DNA from: Nitrospinota bacterium
Lineage (GTDB): Bacteria; Nitrospinota; Nitrospinia; UBA9942
Direction of reading: 5' to 3'
NCBI GenBank assembly: GCA_016200365.1
Contig: JACQEW010000213.1
Coordinates: forward strand, 1-5,239
DNA: 5,239 nucleotides
Below the pieces are notes generated by a model. The model was not told where the DNA came from. It saw only the letters and a program-made list of their open reading frames with translations, and ran no database searches. Shown here in pieces: positions 1 through 4,338 of this stretch. The position numbers and the translations under genes were made by a program. Position 1 is the first letter of the stretch; each line of letters begins with the position of its first letter.

Positions 1-366
1 CCCTCTACCACACTACCAATTATCCCTATTAAAGCGAATAAAGAATTTAAGTTTCCACCCGAAGGGTTTGGATTACTGATGAGTGTAATAAAGGATAAAA
101 AGAGGAGCTCAGAATGTTTCATCATAGTCGCAACAAAAGAGCCTTATGACTTCATAGGATTGGCGACGACACATTCCCCTCCTTCTAAAGGAGGGGCTCA
201 AGGGGTGGTTGCCTCTCCCTCTCCCCTTGCGGGAGAGGGCAGGGTGAGGGGTGAAAAGGTGAGGGCTGAATCAATGACAGTCCCTGAATTTTACAAAACC
301 ATCATAAAAATTCCCTCCAATGCAAAGGCAGAAGAGATGCTGGTATATGAAGTGGTAGCAAAATGA
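1..366 (+). CDS. DUF4384-like protein, C-terminal end (5' end outside the window)
   Basis: The frame is open from the first base to the TGA at 364-366, so this is the C-terminal part of a gene that starts upstream; the ATG at 79 is only an internal Met. Residues such as FKFPPEGFGLLM, then FIIVATKEPYDF, and the ending TVPEFYKTIIKIPSNAKAEEMLVYEV resemble the end of DUF4384 proteins. In that family a beta-rich domain carries an 'IATK' strand and is followed by a helix of the type 'EFYrxLxkIP'. These proteins are often exported and sometimes linked to caspase-like or kinase domains; the function is not established. Between the 'IATK' block and the EFYK helix, about 30 residues (roughly 172-270) are encoded by two palindromic repeats and read SPPSKGGAQGVV then SPSPLAGEGRVRGE. 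They look like a foreign in-frame insertion. The family call is from memory of the pattern and is moderately sure; the in-frame repeat is directly visible. Confidence 0.6.
   Translation, partial: PSTTLPIIPIKANKEFKFPPEGFGLLMSVIKDKKRSSECFIIVATKEPYDFIGLATTHSPPSKGGAQGVVASPSPLAGEGRVRGEKVRAESMTVPEFYKTIIKIPSNAKAEEMLVYEVVAK
176..251. repeat. Composite palindromic repeat inside the DUF4384-like gene (copy A)
   Basis: There are two adjacent perfect hairpins. CCCCTCCTT (176-184) pairs with AAGGAGGGG (188-196) across a 3-nt loop. CCCTCTCCC (217-225) pairs with GGGAGAGGG (231-239) across a 5-nt loop. The trailing GGGTGAGGGG (242-251) also ends the related repeat at 949-985. The element is read through in frame by the surrounding gene. 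Confidence 0.85.
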
Positions 367-400
367 CACGAAGTGTCACCCTGAACGAAGTGAAGGGTCT
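364..400. repeat. Hairpin repeat overlapping the stop codon of the DUF4384-like gene
   Basis: TGACAC (364-369) and GTGTCA (373-378) form a perfect 6-bp stem with a GAA loop. The gene's TGA stop is the first three bases of this stem. A second, imperfect hairpin follows (ACCCTGAAC at 378-386 against GTGAAGGGT at 390-398, 7 of 9 paired). Neither stem has a T tract, so it is a repeat rather than a convincing terminator. Confidence 0.6.
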
Positions 401-441
401 CATGAGTTTATTAGGTTTATTTAATGTAAATTATAAAAGCA

Positions 442-521
442 TTTAGACAGGATTAACAAGATTAACAGGATTAATTTTTGAATATTTTTTATCCCATTTT
501 ATCCTGTATATCATGTCTAAA
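442..521. repeat. 80-bp imperfect inverted repeat in the gap before the small membrane protein gene
   Basis: TTTAGACA (442-449) and TGTCTAAA (514-521) are perfect inverted ends. Inside them, repeated GATTAACA-type units (450-474) face a degenerate complementary arm (about 490-513, with ATCCTGTATATCAT). The AT-rich centre contains no open frame. With the repeat at 364-400 it fills most of the 214-bp gap between genes. I see no clear promoter in the gap. Confidence 0.65.
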
Positions 522-568
522 ATTAAGTTTTTGTTTTTAAGTCTGTGAAAGTCTGTGGCTAAAAACAT

Positions 569-575
569 AGGAGGG
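569..575 (+). promoter_or_regulatory. Shine-Dalgarno site of the small membrane protein gene
   Basis: AGGAGGG lies 5 nt upstream of the ATG at 581. This strong site supports the start chosen for the 98-residue protein. Confidence 0.75.
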
Positions 576-580
576 ATAAC

Positions 581-877
581 ATGACCAAAATAATCTCAAT
601 CATCTTAACAATAACCGTACTTCTACTGTTCACTCAGACCACTTTTGCAGGGGATAAAATCACTCCATACCCGCCCGAGACAAAGCAAACACCAGCAATA
701 GAAGAAATAAAAGAAGAAAAGGGCGGGGTCAGTTGGCTCTGGATAATACTTGGCATTGTTGCAGTCGGAGGAATAGCAGCAGCGGCAGGCGGTGGTGGTA
801 AGAGCAGCAGTCCAAGCAGCAGTGGCAGCACAGGCGGTGGAGGCTCAACCGGCGGCACCACAACAATAACATGGTAA
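581..877 (+). CDS. Small exported Gly/Ser-rich single-span membrane protein, hypothetical
   Basis: This is a 98-residue protein of unknown function. Residues 1-23 form a signal peptide: a short basic start (MTK), a hydrophobic core (IISIILTITVLLLFT) and a small-residue cleavage region ending TTFA before GD. A charged, proline-containing stretch follows (about 24-48, with KEEKGG). Next is a hydrophobic segment (about 49-70) with SWLWIILGIVAVGGIAAAA, which could span the membrane. The tail is low complexity, rich in Gly, Ser and Thr, and ends TTTITW. Small proteins with a 'W-W-LG-VGG-AAAA-GGGG' pattern occur next to secreted proteins in environmental Gram-negatives, but I know of no assigned role. 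A strong Shine-Dalgarno supports translation. The next gene downstream encodes a lipoprotein on the same strand 118 bp away, so co-transcription is possible. The antisense frame here is a shadow. Confidence 0.75.
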   Translation: MTKIISIILTITVLLLFTQTTFAGDKITPYPPETKQTPAIEEIKEEKGGVSWLWIILGIVAVGGIAAAAGGGGKSSSPSSSGSTGGGGSTGGTTTITW

Positions 878-889
878 GAGATACAGGGG

Positions 890-905
890 TTAGGGATTAG
901 GGATT
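890..905. repeat. Short TTAGGGA heptamer tandem repeat
   Basis: Two perfect TTAGGGA units (890-896 and 897-903) are followed by a partial third. The reverse complement TCCCTAA is related in sequence to the NNAATCC heptamers found inside the lipoprotein gene at 1142-1176. The array lies in the gap between the small membrane protein and the lipoprotein. Confidence 0.55.
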
Positions 906-914
906 ATAAAATCT

Positions 915-985
915 CCTCTCCCTTATGTGGAGAGGGTTAATCCATCATCTCCTCTCCCCTTTGGGGAGAGGGTTAGGGTGAGGGG
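915..985. repeat. Tandem palindromic repeats upstream of the lipoprotein gene (copies B1 and B2)
   Basis: B1 has CCTCTCC (915-921) paired with GGAGAGG (929-935). B2 has CCTCTCCCC (951-959) paired with GGGGAGAGG (963-971) across a TTT loop. B2 continues with GGGTTAGGGTGAGGGG, the same tail as copy A at 242-251. B2 is therefore a second copy of the element that sits inside the DUF4384-like gene. The open frame through B2 produces a misleading upstream ATG at 927. Confidence 0.85.
981..985 (+). promoter_or_regulatory. Repeat-derived Shine-Dalgarno of the lipoprotein gene
   Basis: AGGGG lies 10 nt upstream of the ATG at 996 and is the last part of palindromic repeat B2. No other purine-rich site is nearer. 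The repeat therefore seems to supply the ribosome binding site, and it supports starting at 996 rather than 927. Confidence 0.5.
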
Positions 986-995
986 AAACTTCATT

Positions 996-2219
996 ATGAA
1001 AGAACATCTAAAACATAACCTTTTATACCTTATCATCTTTATCATAACCTTATTTGGATGCGGCAGCGACATGAATACCGCATCCAATGATACAGGCTCT
1101 GCTGTCTTCAGTCTTAAATGGGATACTTCTTCCATATCTTCCAAATCCACAATCCCAAATCCGCAATCCGAAATCCATTCCTATGCCCCACAGATTGACT
1201 GTTCAGCACTCGGAGTTTTAACAGTAACAGCAAATGTATATGATTCAAGTAACACATACCTCATAAATGGTGGTCCATGGGACTGCACCGCTCATTCAGG
1301 CACAATAACCAATGTGCCATCAGGAGATAGCAGGAAGATAACAGTTTATGGAAAGGACGCATCAGACAGGATTATATATAGGGGACAGGCAACAGGAGTA
1401 ACAATAACTGCCAATCAGACCACGAATGCAGGTCAGGTAACAATGTCAACTGTTGCTTCAGATACCACAGCGCCAAGAGATGGCAGTCTTTCAGCAAGTG
1501 CTGGAAATCAACAGGTATCATTAAGCTGGAGTGGTTTCTCGGATTCAGGAGGCATAGATTATTACAAATTAGTTTATTCCGCATCCAGCATACTATCATC
1601 ATGCAGTGCCGGGACACAAATATATCTTGGAGCAGGGACATCATACACTCATACAGGATTAACCAATGGCACAATATATTACTACCGTGTCTGTGCTACT
1701 GATAATGCCGGGAATACATCATCAGGGGCAACTAATAGTGGAACACCACAGTCATCAGGGACAACTACCACGACCACAGGGACGACTACCACAACAGGGA
1801 CGACTACCACAGGAACAACTACCACAACTACTACAATTGACCCCGCAGCCCCATCGAGTCCCTCTGTTTCAATAAACAGCGGTGCATCATCAACCACATC
1901 AACATCAGTTACCTTGAGCTTATCTGCAACTGATAATGTAGGGGTAACAGGGTATTACGCATCAGAGACCTCAACCACACCATCCGCATCAGCATCAGGC
2001 TGGATAACGGTTACATCAACGACCTCTTATTCGGCAAGTGTGTCGTTCACATTAAGCAGTAGCTTAGGCACAAAGACAGTCTATGTATGGTTCAAGGATG
2101 CAGCGAGAAATATATCAGCATCGGCAAGTGATTCGATAACCCTGACAGTATCAGACACCCAGCCCCCACCACCACGGCTTCTCCTGCGGGCGGGACGTTT
2201 ACGTCCAGCCAATCGGTGA
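996..2219 (+). CDS. Multidomain surface lipoprotein, N-terminal part (frameshifted before the C-terminal domains)
   Basis: The start at 996 was chosen because MKEHLK opens a lipoprotein signal peptide: hydrophobic core LLYLIIFIITL and lipobox LFGC with the lipidated Cys at residue 22. The upstream ATG at 927 lies in a palindromic repeat and would bury the signal. An N-terminal beta-rich region (about 30-155, with ITNVPSGDSRKITVYGKD) comes first. A fibronectin type III domain follows (about 156-250, with QQVSLSWSGF and GLTNGTIYYYRVCATDNAG). A Thr/Gly linker spans about 255-280. An Ig-like domain runs about 284-386 (SVTLSLSATDNVGVTGYY, VYVWFKDAARNIS). After DTQPP the frame is wrong: the last residues PPRLLLRAGRLRPANR are out-of-frame reading and the stop is TGA at 2217-2219. 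Continuing one frame back gives TTTASPAGGTFTSSQSVTLTC, which joins directly to the next entry. The intact protein was probably anchored in the outer membrane for adhesion or binding; that role is inferred from the domains. Confidence 0.75.
   Translation: MKEHLKHNLLYLIIFIITLFGCGSDMNTASNDTGSAVFSLKWDTSSISSKSTIPNPQSEIHSYAPQIDCSALGVLTVTANVYDSSNTYLINGGPWDCTAHSGTITNVPSGDSRKITVYGKDASDRIIYRGQATGVTITANQTTNAGQVTMSTVASDTTAPRDGSLSASAGNQQVSLSWSGFSDSGGIDYYKLVYSASSILSSCSAGTQIYLGAGTSYTHTGLTNGTIYYYRVCATDNAGNTSSGATNSGTPQSSGTTTTTTGTTTTTGTTTTGTTTTTTTIDPAAPSSPSVSINSGASSTTSTSVTLSLSATDNVGVTGYYASETSTTPSASASGWITVTSTTSYSASVSFTLSSSLGTKTVYVWFKDAARNISASASDSITLTVSDTQPPPPRLLLRAGRLRPANR
1142..1176. repeat. Five tandem NNAATCC heptamers inside the lipoprotein gene
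   Basis: The units are CAAATCC, ACAATCC, CAAATCC, GCAATCC and GAAATCC, five in a row. They are translated as KSTIPNPQSEI shortly after the lipobox. The unit is 7 bp, so gain or loss of a single unit would shift the reading frame. The units are imperfect, which lowers the chance of slippage. Confidence 0.7.
1758..1838 (+). repeat. Thr-rich linker coding repeat
   Basis: GGGAC(A/G)ACTACCAC-type units start at 1758, 1779, 1797 and 1812. They encode Gly followed by runs of 6, 5, 4 and 7 Thr. The unit lengths 21, 18 and 15 nt are all multiples of three, so length changes keep the frame. The linker separates the FN3 domain from the Ig-like domain and is probably extended and flexible. Confidence 0.75.
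2163..2167 (+). other. Frameshift site: C run where the lipoprotein frame breaks
   Basis: The codons read GAC ACC CAG CCC CCA in the upstream frame. With one more C (six rather than five), the frame would run on as ACC ACC ACG GCT into the chitobiase-like domain, giving PPTTTASPAGG. The break is therefore a one-base loss in a homopolymer, or a sequencing error. A classic X XXY YYZ slippery heptamer is not present (the bases are G CCC CCA), so programmed -1 frameshifting is less likely. Confidence 0.7.
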
Positions 2220-2830
2220 CGCTCACCTGCGCGGACACTGGCGGCACGGGGTGTTCCACGACCTACTACACGACGGACGGGACGACGCCCACGACTTCTT
2301 CCACGGTCTATTCCTCCGCTATATCCATCTCGTCCACCAAAACCCTGAAATTTTTCTCTAAGGACGTGGCGGGGAATAGCGAGACGGTGAAGACGGAGAA
2401 TTATACAATTACAATTCCAAGGTACATAGATAACGGTAACGGCACTGTGACGGACACCACTACGAACCTTATGTGGCAGAAGGGACAAAGTTCAACAACC
2501 TACGATTGGTACAGGGCTTCAGGAACGTACCACGCAGGTTACAATAGCAATGGAGTTAACGTTTGCGGCTCGCTAAACCTAGCCGGTTATTCCAACTGGC
2601 GATTGCCAAGCATTGATGAATTGAAAACCATAATTACAGGTACTACATCACCAACAATAGATACAAGTGTCTTCACCGTAGATTTATATTATATGCTCTT
2701 TTGGTCTTCAACTACTGCTACAGGCGTTGGCTACCAGGATTATGTGTGGTCTGTAGACTTCAACGGTGGGGCTGGTTCGATTTTTTATTACAATAGGGGG
2801 AGCTACCTCTCTGTACGTTGCGTCCGATAA
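2216..2830 (+). CDS. C-terminal part of the lipoprotein: chitobiase-C-like domain plus DUF1566
   Basis: The in-frame open region actually begins at 2168. The GTG at 2216 overlaps the upstream stop (GTGA) but has no Shine-Dalgarno, so an independent start is doubtful. Residues 1-66 (numbered from the GTG) complete a chitobiase/hexosaminidase C-terminal-like beta domain: YYTTDGTTPTTSSTVYSS and TLKFFSKDVAGNSE are its typical strands. Residues 69-204 form a DUF1566 (Lcl-type C-terminal) domain: YIDNGNGTVTDTTTNLMWQK, LAGYSNWRLPSIDELKTI, then FWSSTTA, VWSVDFNGG and the ending SVRCVR. DUF1566 has a C-type-lectin-like fold. It is common on secreted proteins and is one of the domains diversified by retroelements in some bacteria. 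No reverse transcriptase or template repeat is in this window. The first 120 bases of this block are far more GC-rich than the flanks. If joined to the upstream frame, the protein would be about 611 residues. Confidence 0.75.
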   Translation: MTLTCADTGGTGCSTTYYTTDGTTPTTSSTVYSSAISISSTKTLKFFSKDVAGNSETVKTENYTITIPRYIDNGNGTVTDTTTNLMWQKGQSSTTYDWYRASGTYHAGYNSNGVNVCGSLNLAGYSNWRLPSIDELKTIITGTTSPTIDTSVFTVDLYYMLFWSSTTATGVGYQDYVWSVDFNGGAGSIFYYNRGSYLSVRCVR

Positions 2831-2872
2831 AAAATAAAGGCGTCAAAAAAAAACAAAAACAAATAGGAAACG

Positions 2873-3020
2873 AAACGGGGTCAGGCTTGCGTTATTGCAT
2901 TATTATAAACGGGGTCTATTTTCTTGACATAGCGGGCGAAACCAGAAAGACTCTGAAAACGGGGTCAGGCTTCGGGAATTGGCATTTGAAGGATGCAGGA
3001 AGGCATGGGGTCTTGCAATA
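2873..3020. repeat. Cluster of AAACGGGGTCAGGCTT-type repeats, possible transposon remnant
   Basis: AAACGGGGTCAGGCTT occurs exactly at 2873-2888 and 2957-2972. A shorter AAACGGGGTC lies at 2907-2916 and a GGGGTCTTGCAATA variant at 3007-3020. Repeats of this kind often flank IS200/REP-associated tyrosine transposase genes. Only the repeats are visible; the short frame across them has no transposase motif. They fill the 203-bp gap between the convergent DUF1566 gene and the nuclease-like gene. I see no clear terminator for either gene here. Confidence 0.55.
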
Positions 3021-3033
3021 TCACTTTTTCTTT

Positions 3034-3717
3034 TTATAAATCCAACTCGTAAGACCAATATACTTTTATATCCTTCTTCTTTGCGTATTCTTCTACTTCC
3101 GGTCTTATAGCATAACTCACTGCTATTAAGATATTCTCTTTATCGGAACTTTTGGTGTAATCGGTTACCCTGTCTGCTATATCCAGAAAATCATCTATAT
3201 CATCCTTCGATAGTTGAGATTTGCCCTCGCCTATTATTATAACCTCTTTGCCGTCTTTAATTCCTCTGCCATAAATATTTACCTCATCCTCTTTACCCCT
3301 TCCGTATACAAAAAACCTCCTGATTAATCTCCCCTCTACTTCGATTCCTAAATCCCTCTTTAAGAGTAATGGCAATGTCTTGTATGCCCTGTCTTCGAGA
3401 TGATAGCCGACTGTATGGGAGAGACCGCCTAAGTTTTTCTGAATTCGATCAACCTTTTTGTCTGTTTCAAGCTGTGCCTTGGTTAGTTTTTTTATTTCTT
3501 CCTCAGTCCTTTTCTGAGCCTTTGCAAGTTCTTTTACTTCAACTGTAAGTTCCTTATGCGATTCCGCAAGTTCCTTTACAATTCCTTTAAGCTCATTAAA
3601 ATCGTCTGCCTTTACAAGGTCGTTATGGGTATCTACTATTACTTTTGCAAGCACAGACGCCTGTTTCGGTCTAAATACCTTCGCTAATTCTATTTTTATG
3701 GTTTGAGCCGATTGCAT
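3034..3717 (-). CDS. Coiled-coil protein with PD-(D/E)XK nuclease-like C-terminal domain
   Basis: The protein has 227 residues and no signal peptide. Residues 1-33 form a short N-terminal segment (ELAKVFRPKQASVLAKVI). Residues 34-95 are a charged coiled coil with heptad-like repeats (LKGIVKELAESHKELTVEVKE, then KAQKRTEEEIKKLTKAQ). Residues 100-227 look like a PD-(D/E)XK fold: E108 in GYHLEDR, D144 in the strand DEVNIYG, then the core strand VIIIGEGK with E164 and K166. This gives the E...D...ExK order of that superfamily. Similar coiled-coil plus nuclease-like hypothetical proteins are scattered through archaea and environmental bacteria, often in several copies; their function is unknown. 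Nuclease activity is not shown here. The gene stands alone on the minus strand, convergent with the lipoprotein and downstream of a terminator-like hairpin. The Shine-Dalgarno is weak: AGGA lies about 14 nt before the ATG. Confidence 0.7.
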   Translation of the reverse strand: MQSAQTIKIELAKVFRPKQASVLAKVIVDTHNDLVKADDFNELKGIVKELAESHKELTVEVKELAKAQKRTEEEIKKLTKAQLETDKKVDRIQKNLGGLSHTVGYHLEDRAYKTLPLLLKRDLGIEVEGRLIRRFFVYGRGKEDEVNIYGRGIKDGKEVIIIGEGKSQLSKDDIDDFLDIADRVTDYTKSSDKENILIAVSYAIRPEVEEYAKKKDIKVYWSYELDL

Positions 3718-3744
3718 GGATGTTATTGTATCCTAATTTCTCAT

Positions 3745-3750
3745 ATTATA
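3745..3750 (-). promoter_or_regulatory. Possible -10 box for the nuclease-like gene
   Basis: Read on the minus strand, these bases are TATAAT, about 27 nt upstream of the ATG at 3717. No good -35 hexamer is seen at the usual 16-18 nt spacing, so the call rests on the -10 match alone in AT-rich DNA. Confidence 0.3.
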
Positions 3751-3792
3751 TCAAGGTTTATTTAACCGGAGTTCGAAATAACCAATTTAGAC

Positions 3793-3849
3793 AACCCCCT
3801 AACCCCCTTTATTAAGGGGGAATATAACCCCCTCAATCCCCCTTTATTA
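3793..3849. repeat. Tandem CCCCCTAA/CCCCCTTTATTA palindromic repeat in a 301-bp intergenic region
   Basis: There are two direct copies, at 3793-3815 (AACCCCCTAACCCCCTTTAT onward) and 3826-3849 (AACCCCCTCAATCCCCCTTT onward). In the first, CCCCCTT (3803-3809) pairs with AAGGGGG (3814-3820) across a 4-nt loop; the second lacks the pairing arm. The gap from 3718 to 4018 also holds a CACCAG-type repeat (3894-3924), a T8 run (3927-3934) and the terminator hairpin at 3986-4018. I see no supported gene in it. Confidence 0.7.
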
Positions 3850-3893
3850 GAATTACGAATTATGGAGGACATGATCCCCTCACTCATAAGAAA

Positions 3894-3924
3894 AGCACCA
3901 GAATACCAGTGCATCAGTCATCAG
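3894..3924. repeat. CACCAG-type degenerate repeat, related to 5199-5212
   Basis: AGCACCAG, AATACCAG, TGCATCAG and TCATCAG follow one another as degenerate units of 7-8 bp. A related CACCAGAGCACCAG lies at 5199-5212, just upstream of the tRNA gene. The two sites look like members of one short repeat family. No function is evident. Confidence 0.4.
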
Positions 3925-3985
3925 CCTTTTTTTTGACATTGATCATCGCAAAGACGCTTCTCGTTAATTAAACAGGAATAAAACA

Positions 3986-4018
3986 GTGAGTTCCCCCCTT
4001 CAGAGCGAGGCAACTCAC
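3986..4018 (-). terminator. Rho-independent-like terminator after the YdcH-like gene, possibly bidirectional
   Basis: On the minus strand the stem GTGAGTT pairs with AACTCAC, extended inward after one mismatch by CCTC against GGGG. It starts directly after the TAA stop and is followed by TGTTTTATT. On the plus strand the same hairpin is followed by TTA and eight T (4022-4029), which would also stop transcription coming from the left. It separates the tsaB-ydcH-like unit from the nuclease-like gene. Confidence 0.6.
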
Positions 4019-4255
4019 TTATTTTTTTTGATTATCGTATTCCTTCAGTATCTTCGCCATCTTGTCCTTGCCGGAAAGCTTTATTTTTTGCAGCCTCCTT
4101 TTCTCTACCTCCTGTTCAGGAGTCAGGTATTTCGACCTGGTCAGCTCCGTCAATTTTTGCTCCAGGTCGTGATGTTCTAAGTATAACCTCCTGAATTCCT
4201 CATTTTCACCTTTTACCTTTTCAATCAAGGCTTCATCATGCTCTTTTAATACCAT
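4019..4255 (-). CDS. DUF465 / YdcH-like small helical protein
   Basis: This 78-residue protein is almost wholly helical and charged. It matches the DUF465 (YdcH-like) pattern: a first helix ending EFRRLYLEHHDLEQKLTEL (about 20-38), a short turn with SKYLTPEQEVEKRRLQKIKL (41-60), then a helix with KDKMAKIL. The 'LTPEeexexkrLqkxKL' turn is the family signature. The molecular function is not established; members are small cytosolic helical-hairpin proteins. The start at 4255 is firm: AAAAGGAGGT (4263-4272) lies 7 nt before the ATG. It is 77 bp downstream of tsaB on the same strand, with only a repeat between, and so is probably co-transcribed. A hairpin terminator follows the stop at once. Length is typical for the family. 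Confidence 0.85.
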   Translation of the reverse strand: MVLKEHDEALIEKVKGENEEFRRLYLEHHDLEQKLTELTRSKYLTPEQEVEKRRLQKIKLSGKDKMAKILKEYDNQKK

Positions 4256-4262
4256 AATATTT

Positions 4263-4272
4263 ACCTCCTTTT
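4263..4272 (-). promoter_or_regulatory. Strong Shine-Dalgarno of the YdcH-like gene
   Basis: AAAAGGAGGT on the minus strand, with a 7-nt spacer to the ATG, is an almost complete anti-16S match. It contrasts with tsaB next to it, which has no visible site. Confidence 0.8.
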
Positions 4273-4279
4273 ATGAAGT

Positions 4280-4338
4280 CGGTAATCAGTGAACAGTGGT
4301 CAGTTATCAGTCAAATGATTACTGATCATTGATTACCG
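4280..4338. repeat. Inverted repeat between tsaB and the YdcH-like gene, overlapping the tsaB stop
   Basis: CGGTAATCAGTGAACAGT (4280-4297) and its inverse at 4321-4338 pair at 16 of 18 positions, including 9 perfect outer base pairs. The inside contains further CAGTTATCAG-type units. The right arm encodes the last residues of TsaB and its TAA stop (4333-4335). The gap between the two genes is thus almost entirely repeat. Confidence 0.75.

Noticed and set aside
927..995. Upstream start of the lipoprotein at the ATG at 927
   Set aside because: These codons are the palindromic repeat, and using them would place 23 residues before a clear lipoprotein signal peptide with a lipobox. The ATG at 996 has a usable Shine-Dalgarno.
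1758..1838. A CRISPR-like array
   Set aside because: The units are 15-21 nt without spacers and encode a Thr-rich linker in frame.
2163..2169. A programmed -1 frameshift signal
   Set aside because: The heptamer is G CCC CCA, not X XXY YYZ, and no clear downstream pseudoknot was seen; a base loss or sequencing error is simpler.
2081..2488. A 135-codon minus-strand frame rich in Arg
   Set aside because: It is the antisense of the GC-rich chitobiase-like region; the sense strand gives a recognisable domain.
2818..3039. A 73-codon plus-strand frame after the DUF1566 gene
   Set aside because: It overlaps the end of the DUF1566 gene and is built mostly from the GGGGTCAGG repeats, with no recognisable domain.
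3862..3936. A 24-codon plus-strand frame starting ATGGAGGACATG
   Set aside because: It has no Shine-Dalgarno, overlaps a degenerate repeat and ends in a T run; nothing about it resembles a protein.
4022..4029. The T8 run as a simple homopolymer artefact
   Set aside because: It encodes the Lys-rich C-terminus of the YdcH-like protein and follows a hairpin, so it has a plausible role.
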